DNA of 64,000 bases from Corallococcus sp. EGB (GTDB lineage: Bacteria > Myxococcota > Myxococcia > Myxococcales > Myxococcaceae): positions 8,653,356 to 8,717,355 of the forward strand of contig NZ_CP079946.1 of NCBI RefSeq assembly GCF_019968905.1. Direction: 5' to 3'. Position 1 is the first letter of the stretch. Every line of letters begins with the position of its first letter. The notes under the pieces were generated by a model. The model had not been told where the DNA came from. It saw only the letters and a list, made by a program, of their open reading frames with translations, and did not search any database. Both the position numbers and the translations under genes were made by a program. Positions 8,737-17,199 of this stretch are shown piece after piece.

Positions 8737-10104
8737 ATGACTGGTGCTCCCTTCGTGGCTTTGATCGCCCTGCTTCACTCCCAGTCCTCCACCATCGAGG
8801 AGGTCCCCAATGATCCGCCGCAGGAGAGCTTCTCCGCGCCGGAGTCCTCGGGGAGCCCGGGGGGTTCCGGGGGCATCGGGTTCCGGGCGCTCCTGGAGGT
8901 GGGGCCGCTGAGCTTCCCGTCCGGGACGCGGGGCGGAAAACAGGACCTGTTCGGCTACGCGTACCCGTCGCTGGGCGTGGATGGCGGCGAGGACTTCGCG
9001 TTCATGCTGGGGGCGCCGCTGCGCTTCCGGCTGTTGGACAGCGAGCCGAAGCAGAAGGACCAGGACTACGGCGCGTGGCTGCGGCGCGAGGACTGGGACG
9101 AGCGCAGCGACTACGGCCAGGTGGTGCGCCTCCTGCGCATTGGCGACGAGTCCGGCCGCTTCGGCTTGCGCGTGCAGCCGTTCCTGGAGGAGTCGCTGGG
9201 GCGCGGCTACCTGGTGAACCGCTACGACAACCAGCTCAACCCCAACTACCACCCGGCGGGCGGCACGCTGTCGTTCACCGCGGGGCCCGCGCGGGTGCAG
9301 CTGCTGGCCAGCGACGTGCTCGCCGCGCGGGTGTTCTCCGGCGAGCTGCTGCTGGACATCGGCCGCATCGCCAGCGACAGCGAGGGGAACCACGACCGCT
9401 ACCTGGTGCGCGCGTCCGCGGCGCACGACTTCGGCGAGGCCGGCGGGGTGACGCCCGCGGCCACGGTGGCGTCCGTGGGCGGCGAGTTCGCCATGTACAA
9501 GGGCGAGCGGCTGCGCTCGTGGGCCCTGGTCGCCGGCGGCGCGCGGCTCAACGGTGGCGCGCAGGACGTGGGCGGCCTGCTGGGCGTCGCGTTCGAGGGC
9601 AACTTCAAGGGCACGCAGCTGAGCGTCACGGTGCAGGGGCGCCGGCAGGGCGGCGGCTTCCGCTTCGGCTACTTCGGCGCGGGCTACGAGCTGTCGCGCT
9701 TCTCCGCCGTGGGCCTCTCCGAGGAGCCGCAGTCGGACCAGCGCGTGCCCAAGGACTTCTCCGGCTACCTGGAGGTGTCCGTGGCGCGAGGTGACGGGCC
9801 GGACTCTCCGGAGGTGGTGGCCAGCGGCGCCGTGGAGTACTCCGCCTTCGGCCGCGCGGACGGTGACCTGTCCCTGAGCTTCAGCAGCCCGGGCGGCGAG
9901 TCGCGCGGCATCGCGCGCGTGGTGGTGGTGGGGCTGGGTGACAAGCCCCGCTACTCGGTGGCGGCGGAGTTCCGTCAGCGCGTGCTGCCCGCGATGTACA
10001 TCTGGGGCGCCGGCTCCACGCAGACCTTCCCGCAGCCGGACGGCACGCTGGTGCAGGGCGTGAGCGCGGGCGCTGGCGTGGGCGTGGACTTCGCCCGCCG
10101 CTAG
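8737..10104 (+). CDS. Probable outer-membrane beta-barrel protein
   Basis: A 455-residue protein with a short hydrophobic N-terminus (MTGAPFVALIALLHSQ) that may be a signal peptide. The rest is an alternating hydrophobic/polar pattern typical of beta-barrels (for example FMLGAPLRFRLLD, GGTLSFTAGPARVQLLAS, RFGYFGAGYELSRFSAVG). The very end, GAGVGVDFARR, is strand-like but lacks a final aromatic. It resembles the large uncharacterised barrel families common in myxobacteria; no transport substrate can be named. It ends three bases before the convergent phospholipase D gene. Confidence 0.7.
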   Translation: MTGAPFVALIALLHSQSSTIEEVPNDPPQESFSAPESSGSPGGSGGIGFRALLEVGPLSFPSGTRGGKQDLFGYAYPSLGVDGGEDFAFMLGAPLRFRLLDSEPKQKDQDYGAWLRREDWDERSDYGQVVRLLRIGDESGRFGLRVQPFLEESLGRGYLVNRYDNQLNPNYHPAGGTLSFTAGPARVQLLASDVLAARVFSGELLLDIGRIASDSEGNHDRYLVRASAAHDFGEAGGVTPAATVASVGGEFAMYKGERLRSWALVAGGARLNGGAQDVGGLLGVAFEGNFKGTQLSVTVQGRRQGGGFRFGYFGAGYELSRFSAVGLSEEPQSDQRVPKDFSGYLEVSVARGDGPDSPEVVASGAVEYSAFGRADGDLSLSFSSPGGESRGIARVVVVGLGDKPRYSVAAEFRQRVLPAMYIWGAGSTQTFPQPDGTLVQGVSAGAGVGVDFARR

Positions 10105-10107
10105 CTT

Positions 10108-11730
10108 TCAGTGCTCCGCCGTCCCGCCCTCCTCCTGCACGGGAGCGCAGGGCAGGATGGCGCTGTGCCGCCGGGCCGTGTCGCACGACCGCCCCACGAG
10201 CAGGCGCGACAGCAGGCGCACGCCGGAGGCGAAGAGGCCGTCGTCGCCCTTGTGCAGCGCCTCGAAGAGGGACTCGTCCAGCACCGACTCCTCCGGGTCG
10301 ATGAGGAGCTCCTCCGGCTCCAGCGGCTTGAAGAGGGGGTTCTGGTCGAACACCGTCTCCAGCGGGTGCGGGCGCAGCCGGTGCTGCCCCTCCTGGGCCA
10401 GTGGGTCCAGCGTCTCCACCACGTGCGCCGCGTCCACCAGCGGGCGCAGCGCCGTGACCCCCGAGAGGCCCGCGTGCTCCGCCATCAGCGACACGCGCAC
10501 GCGGCGGATGGCGCGCGACACGGCGTCCCCGGGGCGCTCCGCCTCCCAGCTCAGGTTGAGCTCCGAGTCCAACCCCAGGCTGCGGTTGGTCGTGTTCGCG
10601 GAGCCGATGGTCATGAAGGCGTCATCCACGATGAGCACCTTCGAGTGGATGTACGTGAAGACGTCCGAGCCGTCCTCGTCCTTCGCCGCCGAGCCGTACA
10701 CGGAGAAGCCGTGGCCCGTCTCCCGGGCCACTTCGCGCAGCGAGCGCAGGAGGCGCACCTGGGCCACGCCCATGGCGATCTGCTCGCGCAGCGCCTCCGG
10801 CTGACGGGGCAGCACCAGCATCACCTGGAGCCGCGGCCGTCCCGCCGCGCGCATGCGCTTGACGAGCGCGTCGTAGATGGCGCGTGAAGAGAAGTACTGG
10901 TTCTCGATGTAGATGAAGCGCTCGGCCGCGTCGATGGCGTCCACGTACAGCGCGCGGATCTCCTGCACCTCCTCCTGGGGAGGCAGGAGGGTCTTTCCAA
11001 AGGTGCGGCTGATGGCCACCGGGCCCGGAGGCGCGGGCATCGTCGCTTCGAAAGTCAGGTCGTCGCGGTTCACGGGCTCCAGGTGGAGCTCGCCTCCGCC
11101 CGAGTGCGCCCAGCGCGCCTCGAACAGCTCCGCGAGCGGCTTCACCGCGGGGCCGGTCAGCACCGTCTGCACGTCGTGGTAGGGCCCGTGCGGGTCGCGT
11201 CCGGAGTCACAGCGCAGCTTCGAGCGCGCGGGGTGGTCCCGGTCGTCCCAGCGGCAGTCACACACGTCCATGCCGCCGGTGAACGCCATCACGCCGTCGA
11301 CGACGACGAGCTTCTGGTGATGGGCGCCGTAGAGCGGGCTGGAGGAATCGAAGCGGAAGCGCAGCCGCTCGTTCGTGGTCCAGTTGAAGAGCACGTTCTG
11401 CATCCACTCGCGCTCCATGGCGAGCAGCATGCTGAAGTCCCAGGCGAGGATGTAGACGTGCAGCTCCGGGTTCTCCCGGCACATCTGGTCCAACAGCGGC
11501 AGCAGCCGGACCTCGCCTCCGTTCGCCTCTTCCAGGTCGTCACCGCGCAGCAACGTCACGTCGCTGTCGAACTGCCAACCGGTGATGACGATGGAGCGGC
11601 GGGCCTTGCGGATGGCCCTGTACAGCTCGCGGTAATAAGCCCGGGCGTCCACCAGCACGCCCGCGTCATGCGTTTCCGAACGCGTCCAGCAGTTGCGTCC
11701 GGGGATGAGGATGCGTTTCACGTCGGTCAC
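10108..11730 (-). CDS. Phospholipase D/cardiolipin synthase-family protein
   Basis: A 540-residue enzyme with two HKD catalytic motifs, HQKLVVVDG (about residues 138-146) and HSKVLIVDD (about 365-373), each followed by the usual small-residue GG or GSAN. Together they form one active site for phosphodiester hydrolysis or transphosphatidylation. No N-terminal membrane segments are visible, unlike classical cardiolipin synthases, so the soluble PLD-like group is more likely. The annotated start is a GTG at 11728-11730 with a weak AGGG upstream; another GTG nine bases inside is possible. It converges with the barrel gene and stands apart from its neighbours. Confidence 0.88.
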   Translation of the reverse strand: MTDVKRILIPGRNCWTRSETHDAGVLVDARAYYRELYRAIRKARRSIVITGWQFDSDVTLLRGDDLEEANGGEVRLLPLLDQMCRENPELHVYILAWDFSMLLAMEREWMQNVLFNWTTNERLRFRFDSSSPLYGAHHQKLVVVDGVMAFTGGMDVCDCRWDDRDHPARSKLRCDSGRDPHGPYHDVQTVLTGPAVKPLAELFEARWAHSGGGELHLEPVNRDDLTFEATMPAPPGPVAISRTFGKTLLPPQEEVQEIRALYVDAIDAAERFIYIENQYFSSRAIYDALVKRMRAAGRPRLQVMLVLPRQPEALREQIAMGVAQVRLLRSLREVARETGHGFSVYGSAAKDEDGSDVFTYIHSKVLIVDDAFMTIGSANTTNRSLGLDSELNLSWEAERPGDAVSRAIRRVRVSLMAEHAGLSGVTALRPLVDAAHVVETLDPLAQEGQHRLRPHPLETVFDQNPLFKPLEPEELLIDPEESVLDESLFEALHKGDDGLFASGVRLLSRLLVGRSCDTARRHSAILPCAPVQEEGGTAEH

Positions 11731-11781
11731 CTGGCCCTGGAGTGGATTCCTGATGTCGTCCGCGCCCGGCCGGCGGAAGCA

Positions 11782-12018
11782 TCACCCTACGAAGACGATG
11801 TGCTTTCCGGTCGCCAGCGTCATGTCGGTCGAGGAGACAACCCTGGCGACCTTGCGAGCCTCGCCCCCCACGGTGTCGAAGGCCGCGGCGATCAGGTCGC
11901 CGAGCGTCACCTGCACGCGCCTGGCCTGCTTGCCCGCGCTGGACACGGCCTTCACCGTCTTCGCCTTCATCTGACGGGCCTTGCGCTGGATGGTCTGCTT
12001 CTGGGTCTTGGTCGCCAT
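11782..12018 (-). CDS. Small lysine-rich basic protein
   Basis: A 78-residue protein starting MATKTQKQTIQRKARQMKAK. The first 35 residues are strongly basic and helical. The second half (VTLGDLIAAAFDTVGGEARKVARVVSS) is amphipathic. The composition suggests binding to nucleic acid or another polyanion, but no family is recognised. The start is the ATG at 12016-12018. The leader lies directly against an unusual pyrimidine-rich tandem tract (12040-12250). Confidence 0.6.
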   Translation of the reverse strand: MATKTQKQTIQRKARQMKAKTVKAVSSAGKQARRVQVTLGDLIAAAFDTVGGEARKVARVVSSTDMTLATGKHIVFVG

Positions 12019-12039
12019 GGTCTTGCTCTCCGAGGATGA

Positions 12040-12250
12040 AGTGTCTGCCCGTCTGCGTGCTGCGCCGTACCGCCCCGTACCGCCCCTGCCCCGTCCCGCC
12101 CGTACCGCCTTGCTGCCCCGTCCCGCCCTGCCCCGTACCGCCCCGACCCGCCCTGCCCCGTCCTGCCTTGCTGCCCCGCCCCGTCCTGCCTTGCTGCCCC
12201 GTCCCGCCCCGCCGCCCTGCCCGCCCACCGTCCCGCCCGCCCTGCCCTCA
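12040..12250. repeat. Degenerate C-rich/G-rich tandem tract
   Basis: About 200 bp built of irregular repeats of units such as CCGTACCGCC, CTGCCCCGTCCCG and CTTGCTGCCCCGTC. The plus strand is almost entirely pyrimidine-rich with C-runs; the minus strand, which is the coding sense of the adjacent small basic gene, carries many G-runs of three to four. Such a tract can form G-quadruplex or triplex structures. Frames through it are repeat-derived and not genes. Confidence 0.8.
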
Positions 12251-12627
12251 GACCCAAGAGCAACTGCCGTGCCGCCGCCCAACCCTGCGTTTTCCGAGGG
12301 AAGAAAGGCCGGATCCCTTTCTAGGAAATGGAAAGGACTGACATTCTTTCAGCCCGGCTCCAGGTAGTTCCGCCCTCTTTCCTGCCCTCCGGTGCCACGC
12401 GCACCCGGGCGCACGTCAGGCGCGGGACGGAGCCCTCCGGCGCCAGGGCCGCGCTCCGTCCACGCAGGGGTGGATGTGCGAGGAACGGGCGGGATTCAGG
12501 AACGAAGAAGCCCTGACGCGGGGCCGCCCGGGGAGGAGGGGGCCATCCAGGCGTCAGGGCCGGGATTCACCGGACGGCGCCTGCCTCCAGGGCGGCGCGC
12601 ATCCGTCACGACTCACGTCTCACCTCG
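12251..12627. other. Intergenic spacer with long inverted repeat
   Basis: No gene is seen. A lower-GC patch (about 12290-12350) has several AAAGG/CCTTT elements and is the likeliest promoter area for the small basic gene. GCCCTGACGC (12510-12519) and GCGTCAGGGC (12551-12560) form a perfect 10-bp inverted repeat with a 31-base loop and could end transcription of the sigma-factor operon. Confidence 0.5.
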
Positions 12628-13080
12628 CTACTTCGACGGCGGCACCAGCGCGAGGATGAGCTCGCCGCCCACGTGCTTGCCGGCCTTCTGGTACACGGCG
12701 CCCTGGCGGCCCAGCTCCACCTCCACCGAGGACTGGTTCGGGATGGTGACGCGCAGCGTGGCGGTGCCGTCCTTCATCCCCAGCAGCTGAAGCGACGCGT
12801 TGGTCCCGTTGGGGAGCTTCACCTCCGTGGGCTTCTGGGCGCTCACCTCCACGGTGTCCAGCGACATGCGCTTGAAGGAGGTGAAGCTGAAGTTCTGCTT
12901 CTGGAAGGCCTCCTTCATCTTGTTCAGCTCCGGCGGGTCCACCACCGTGCCCTTGTTGGAGGCCAGCACCACCTCCACCTGGACCTTCACCTTCTGCTCC
13001 TGGGCGAAGGCCGTCGTGGGCCCCAGCACCCACCCCACGGCGAACAGCAGCGTCAGCACCGCCCACGTCGGCTTCGTCAT
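12628..13080 (-). CDS. Secreted protein of the ECF sigma operon
   Basis: A 150-residue exported protein: the signal peptide reads MTKPTWAVLTLLFAVGWVLG and has a probable cleavage after AFA. The mature part is beta-rich (VKVQVEVVLASNKG, TATLRVTIPNQSSVEVELG) with no known domain. Its ATG overlaps the stop of the anti-sigma gene (ATGA), making a translationally coupled sigma/anti-sigma/secreted-protein unit. By context it may be a periplasmic component of the signal or of its output. Function not recognised. Confidence 0.8.
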   Translation of the reverse strand: MTKPTWAVLTLLFAVGWVLGPTTAFAQEQKVKVQVEVVLASNKGTVVDPPELNKMKEAFQKQNFSFTSFKRMSLDTVEVSAQKPTEVKLPNGTNASLQLLGMKDGTATLRVTIPNQSSVEVELGRQGAVYQKAGKHVGGELILALVPPSK

Positions 13081-13736
13081 AGTGCTCCTCCGGTGGGCCG
13101 AGGCGGGACGGACGGAGCCGGCGACGGCGGCCCTTCCTCGTCCTGCGACTCCACGCTCGATTCCTGGGGCTCGGTCACGCCCGGCTTCTTCTGCCCGGCG
13201 GCGTCCTTCGCGGGCTCGGGGGCCTGCTCCTGCTCGTCCACCATCCAGATGATGGAGCCGCCACCTTCGGTCTCCATCACCACCGGGGCCACGCGGGCGC
13301 CCTGGTAGGACTGGATGGACTTCACCGTCATGCGCTCGGCGGCGTAGCCCTCCGGGGCGTTGTCGCGCAGCACCAGCGGCAGCGCCACCAGCACCACCAC
13401 CGCGGCGGTGGCCAGCGACGAGATCATCGCGGTCCGCTGGTAGAGGAACATCTCCGACAGGGCCAGCCGCATCCGCTCCAGGAGGGGCGGCTTCTCCGGC
13501 GTCACCCGCGCCATGACCTTCTGGGCGAAGTCCTTGAAGTCGACGTCGTCCACCGCCATGTCCAGGCCCACCCGGAGCAGCCCGGACTCGGCGCGCAGGT
13601 CCGCCGCGCGGCCCGTGCAGTCCCGGCAGGCGGCCAGGTGCCGCTCCACGTGCACACGCTCGCCAGGAGCGAGCTCACCGTCGATGTAGGGAGACAGGAG
13701 CGGTACGAAACGCTCACACGCGGGATTTCCGGCCAT
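13077..13736 (-). CDS. Zinc-finger anti-sigma factor, single-pass membrane protein
   Basis: A 219-residue protein. The N-terminus has the anti-sigma zinc motif H-x3-C-x2-C (HLAACRDC, about residues 31-38). One membrane segment follows near 115-135 (SSLATAAVVVLVALPLVL), then a periplasmic tail ending in an acidic Pro/Ser-rich stretch. It should hold the cognate ECF sigma factor at the membrane. The ATG at 13736 has GAAGAG upstream and is preferred over a GTG at 13745. It lies 84 bp downstream of the sigma gene and overlaps the next gene, so one operon is likely. Confidence 0.9.
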   Translation of the reverse strand: MAGNPACERFVPLLSPYIDGELAPGERVHVERHLAACRDCTGRAADLRAESGLLRVGLDMAVDDVDFKDFAQKVMARVTPEKPPLLERMRLALSEMFLYQRTAMISSLATAAVVVLVALPLVLRDNAPEGYAAERMTVKSIQSYQGARVAPVVMETEGGGSIIWMVDEQEQAPEPAKDAAGQKKPGVTEPQESSVESQDEEGPPSPAPSVPPRPTGGAL

Positions 13737-13820
13737 ACTCTTCACCCTGCGGGCTGGTGGGAATTCGTCGGTGGGGACGGGCGGCGCCCCACGGATATTC
13801 GAGGGTGCTTTCCGGCACCC

Positions 13821-14435
13821 TCATTCATTGCCCACTCCGCTCTTGGCTTCGTCCAACTCCAGATAATCCCCGAGGATTTTCTGCACCTTGGCGCGCGCGT
13901 GGAAGAGCCGGCTCATCACCGTGCCCTTGGGGATGTCCAGCGTGCGGGCCAGGTCCTCGTAGGACATTCCCTCGATTTCGCGCAGCAGGAGGATGGCGCG
14001 GTGCTTCTCCGGCACGGTGGCCAGGGCCTCCTGGATCTTCTCCGCCAGCTCCTTGCGGAGGGCGCTCTTCTGGGGGTTGGTCCCCAGGCGGCTGCCGAGC
14101 GCGCCGATGCGGGCCTCGGAGAGGTCCACGTCCTGCGTCTCGTCGAACTCCACGGGCTCACCGCCGCCGCGGCGCTTGCGCAGCACGTCGATGCAGATGT
14201 TCGACGTGATGCGGTAGAGCCACGTGTAGAAGGACGCGTCGCCCTTGAAGTGGTCCAGGTACTTGTAGACCTTGACGAACGCCTCCTGGGAGACGTCCAT
14301 CGCCTCCTCCTTGTCCTTCAGCATTCCGAGCGCGACGGCGTACACCTTGCGCTGGTAACGCTCGACGAGGAGCTTGAAGGCGCGCTGGTCCCCGCTGCGG
14401 ACGCGCTTGACGAGTGTGAGGTCGTCGGTGGCCAA
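13821..14435 (-). CDS. rpoE1: ECF sigma factor (RpoE1-like)
   Basis: A 204-residue sigma-70 family member. Region 2 is clear (FKLLVERYQRKVYAVALGML...DVSQEAFVKVYKYL...FYTWLYRITSNICIDVLRKR), and region 4 holds the helix-turn-helix (LLREIEGMSYEDLARTLDIPKGTVMSRLFHARAK). Both match ECF sigmas that recruit RNA polymerase to stress promoters. The opening MATDDLTLVKRVRSGDQRAF closely resembles my recollection of Myxococcus xanthus RpoE1, reported to affect motility behaviour. The start is TTG at 14433-14435 with no good ribosome binding site, pointing to weak or leaderless initiation. The anti-sigma gene follows on the same strand. Confidence 0.92.
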   Translation of the reverse strand: MATDDLTLVKRVRSGDQRAFKLLVERYQRKVYAVALGMLKDKEEAMDVSQEAFVKVYKYLDHFKGDASFYTWLYRITSNICIDVLRKRRGGGEPVEFDETQDVDLSEARIGALGSRLGTNPQKSALRKELAEKIQEALATVPEKHRAILLLREIEGMSYEDLARTLDIPKGTVMSRLFHARAKVQKILGDYLELDEAKSGVGNE

Positions 14436-14496
14436 GTGCGCGGCACCGTAGCACAGGCCACGCGAAGCCCAAGGCTTTCGACGCGCCCGGTCGCCG

Positions 14497-15699
14497 CTAG
14501 AGGGAGCTGACGAGCGCGATGGCGGCCAGGGCCAGGCCCACCATGGCCAGCAGCGCCCCGAACACCATCCGGTCCCACTGCGCCTGGCTGACGGCCGTCT
14601 CCTCCTCCGGGCCGGCGCGGAAGGCGTGGAGCACGTTCCAGAGCATGCGGCCCCCCAACCGCCGGTCCGTGCGGTCGCGGGGGTCGTCGTTCTGGAGGCC
14701 CTGCCCGTGGGCGTCCCGGCGCGCGAAGGGCCCGGGCAGGGGCTGGTAGAGGCCGGGGGTGAGCGGGGCGGCCTGCTCGGAGTGGCGCACGTCGGGCGGA
14801 GGCTCCAGGCGGACGGCGTCCGCGCGCTCGCGGGCCTCCTCGGGCGAGGGCGCGTCCATCACCCACATCCCGGCCTCCACGCCGTTCTGTCCGGTGTGGG
14901 CGTCCTGGAGCCCGGCGAAGCCCTGGTCCTTGAGGGCCTGCGCGAAGGCGGCCTGGCCTTCCGGCGTGGGGGGATAGCGGGCGGCGGCCTCCGCGTAGGC
15001 GGCGAAGAAGGTCCACAGCCGGGCCACGCGGTCCGACGAGGGCAGCGACGAGGGCCGCACCTGCGCGGCCAGCAGCGCCCCGTCCGACGCGAAGCGCTTG
15101 CCCACCGCGAGCTGGCCCTCCAGGTGCTCCAGGTCGGAGGGGATGAGCGACTCCACGTCCAGCACCGGCCCGCGCGCCTCGCCCGCGCCCAGGTAGGGGC
15201 TGGCGGTGATGGGGCCCTCCGCGCCCGGCGTCCGGAAGCCATCGCTGCCCTTGCGGCGGGGCGCCTGGGCGGCCGTGCCGGGGGACTCGAAGCCCGTGCC
15301 GGCGTCCGCGCGGGGCGCGCGGGTCGTCCCGCTGCTCCGGGAGGGAACGCCGACGCGGGCCGAGCGCGCGCCCACGTCCTTGGGAGTGCCCTCCGCGCCG
15401 CCGCTCTCCGGGGAGGCGCCGGTCTCCAGGCCTTCGTCACCGGGGGGGCCCGCGTCGACGTGCTCCCCTCCGGGCTCCAGCGGAGCGCCGCCATCCGCCG
15501 CTGGCGGAAGCCCCATGGGCGGAGCGCCGATGCGGGTGCGGTCGCCGGGCGAGGTGGTGGGAGTGGAGGTCTCCATCCCGTCATCGCGGAACGGAGACGC
15601 TGGCGACGGGGTCGCGGGCGCCGAGGGCCCACCGCCGGAGCGGGGCCCACCGGAGCCGGAAGGACCGCGGGGCCCGCGGATGTCGCCGACGTTTCCCAT
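14497..15699 (-). CDS. Tail-anchored hypothetical protein with disordered N-terminus
   Basis: A 400-residue protein of unrecognised family. Residues 1-185 are Gly/Pro/Ser-rich and probably disordered. A compact domain at about 185-300 (VLDVESLIPSDLEHLEGQL...WTFFAAYAEAAARY...FAQALKDQGFAGLQDA) looks helical. The C-terminus is a single membrane helix (VFGALLAMVGLALAAIALVSSL), so it is probably tail-anchored with the bulk in the cytosol. The ATG at 15697-15699 (MGNVGDIRG) is taken; the frame is open 13 codons further. Function unknown. Confidence 0.65.
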   Translation of the reverse strand: MGNVGDIRGPRGPSGSGGPRSGGGPSAPATPSPASPFRDDGMETSTPTTSPGDRTRIGAPPMGLPPAADGGAPLEPGGEHVDAGPPGDEGLETGASPESGGAEGTPKDVGARSARVGVPSRSSGTTRAPRADAGTGFESPGTAAQAPRRKGSDGFRTPGAEGPITASPYLGAGEARGPVLDVESLIPSDLEHLEGQLAVGKRFASDGALLAAQVRPSSLPSSDRVARLWTFFAAYAEAAARYPPTPEGQAAFAQALKDQGFAGLQDAHTGQNGVEAGMWVMDAPSPEEARERADAVRLEPPPDVRHSEQAAPLTPGLYQPLPGPFARRDAHGQGLQNDDPRDRTDRRLGGRMLWNVLHAFRAGPEEETAVSQAQWDRMVFGALLAMVGLALAAIALVSSL

Positions 15700-15744
15700 C
15701 ACGGGGGATTCTCTCACAACGAGAACCCCGAGTTGCATGGGGGG

Positions 15745-16257
15745 CTACTCGCCCTCGTGCTCCACCTCCACGGGGGTCGTCATCCCGTTGGCATCCAGGC
15801 GGACGCGGTACACGGCGTTGAGGCCGTCGCCGTTCGTGTCCACGCGGGCGAAGCAGGACACCTCCGGCTCACCCACGGGGCTCTCCTCCACGCGCACCTC
15901 GTACTGGAGGTGCGTGACGGGGCCGGGGTCGAAGCCGATGCGGCGGAAGTCCTCGTGGTCCTTCGGGAAGGGCACGGCCTCGCCGTGCTGGGGCACGGGG
16001 ACGGGAAAGGGCGCGATGGGCACGTAGTCGCCGTGCTCGTCGCGGAAGCCCTGCACCGCGTCGCACAGGGCCAGCACCTGCACGCGGGCCTCGTTGGCCA
16101 CCTGCTGCGGTGTCGCGCCGCCGGCGCCCTTCATCGCGGGGAGCCAGAAGATGAACAGGGCGGTGGCGGCCACCGCCGCGAACACGGTGACGGCGATGCC
16201 CACGCGCACCGCCGTGTTGCGAGGGCGCGCGGGGCCGGGCTCCGGGGCCGGGGCCAT
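15745..16257 (-). CDS. Single-pass membrane protein, pilin-like in outline
   Basis: A 170-residue protein with one hydrophobic segment near residues 18-40 (GIAVTVFAAVAATALFIFW) followed by 'ARVQVLALCDAVQGFRDEHGDYV', the length and spacing of a type IV pilin-like N-helix and loop. No prepilin cleavage site (G|FTLxE) is present, so it is not called a pilin. The C-terminal part contains a calcium-loop-like DTNGDGLNAVYRV, as seen in some pseudopilins. Its start overlaps the hemF stop by one base (TGATG). Confidence 0.6.
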   Translation of the reverse strand: MAPAPEPGPARPRNTAVRVGIAVTVFAAVAATALFIFWLPAMKGAGGATPQQVANEARVQVLALCDAVQGFRDEHGDYVPIAPFPVPVPQHGEAVPFPKDHEDFRRIGFDPGPVTHLQYEVRVEESPVGEPEVSCFARVDTNGDGLNAVYRVRLDANGMTTPVEVEHEGE

Positions 16258-17156
16258 CAGGCCCACTCCCGGGGATTGCGCAGCACCTCCACCAGCCGGG
16301 CCTCGGGCGTGCCGGGCTCCGGGTGGTGGTCGTAGCGCCAGCGCACGCGCGGCGGCAGCGACATGAGGATGGACTCCGTGCGCCCCTGCGTCTCCAGGCC
16401 GAAGATGGTGCCCCGGTCGTAGACGAGGTTGAACTCCACGTAGCGGCCGCGGCGCACCTCCTGCCAGAAGCGCTGCGCGTCCGTCACCGGCGTGTCCTTG
16501 TGCTTCTTCGCGATGGGCAGGTACGCGGGGATGAAGCTGTTGCCGCACGCCTGCACGAACGCGAACTCGCGCTCCAGGTCGCCGCCCATGTTCTCGAAGA
16601 AGAGGCCGCCCACGCCGCGCGCCTCGCCGCGGTGGCGCAGGTGGAAGTACGCATCGCACGCGGCCTTGAAGCGCGGGTAGTACGCGGGGTCGTGCGCGTC
16701 GCACGCGGCCTTGTGCACGCGGTGGAAGTGGGCCGCGTCCGCTTCGTCCAGGTAGTACGGCGTCAGGTCCGCGCCGCCGCCGAACCACGCGCGGCCTCCC
16801 TGCTGGATGAAGCGGTAGTTGGCGTGCACGGTGGGCACGTGCGGGCTCTTGGGGTGCAGCACCAGCGACAGGCCGCCGGCCCAGAAGGTGCGGCCCTCAC
16901 CCTGGAGCTTCTTCGCGAAGGCCTCTTCCAGCTCGCCGTGGACGATGGAGATGTTCACGCCCGCCTTCTCCAGGACGGCGCCCTCCTCCAGCACGCGGCT
17001 GCGGCCACCGCCGCCGCCCGGGCGGCTCCACGCGTCCTCGCGGAAGCGGCCCTGGCCGTCCAGTTCCTCCAGCGCTCCGCAGATGTCGTCCTGGAGCTTC
17101 TGGATGAAGGCGGCCATGCGCCCCTTCAAGCCCTCCACGTCCACCGTCGCCGTCAT
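16257..17156 (-). CDS. hemF: Oxygen-dependent coproporphyrinogen III oxidase
   Basis: A 299-residue cytosolic enzyme that decarboxylates coproporphyrinogen III to protoporphyrinogen IX with O2 in haem synthesis. The family signature is intact: SLVLHPKSPHVPTVHANYRFI, WFGGGADLTPYYLDEADAAHFH, GVGGLFFENM and YVEFNLVYDRGTIFGL. Length matches the family. The start is the ATG at 17154-17156. The downstream membrane protein gene overlaps its stop, suggesting co-transcription. As an aerobic enzyme it fits an obligately aerobic myxobacterium. Confidence 0.97.
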   Translation of the reverse strand: MTATVDVEGLKGRMAAFIQKLQDDICGALEELDGQGRFREDAWSRPGGGGGRSRVLEEGAVLEKAGVNISIVHGELEEAFAKKLQGEGRTFWAGGLSLVLHPKSPHVPTVHANYRFIQQGGRAWFGGGADLTPYYLDEADAAHFHRVHKAACDAHDPAYYPRFKAACDAYFHLRHRGEARGVGGLFFENMGGDLEREFAFVQACGNSFIPAYLPIAKKHKDTPVTDAQRFWQEVRRGRYVEFNLVYDRGTIFGLETQGRTESILMSLPPRVRWRYDHHPEPGTPEARLVEVLRNPREWA

Positions 17157-17199
17157 GCCCGTTGTCTCCCTGTCTCGGGTTGAACGGGCGGACACACTA

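Noticed and set aside
12036-12341. Pro/Cys-rich frames through the C-rich tract
   Set aside because: All frames of the repeat stay open because of composition. The translations are homopolymer-like and no start signal is present.
15745-16257. Type IV pilin call
   Set aside because: The hydrophobic helix is in about the right place, but the prepilin peptidase site and conserved Glu are missing.
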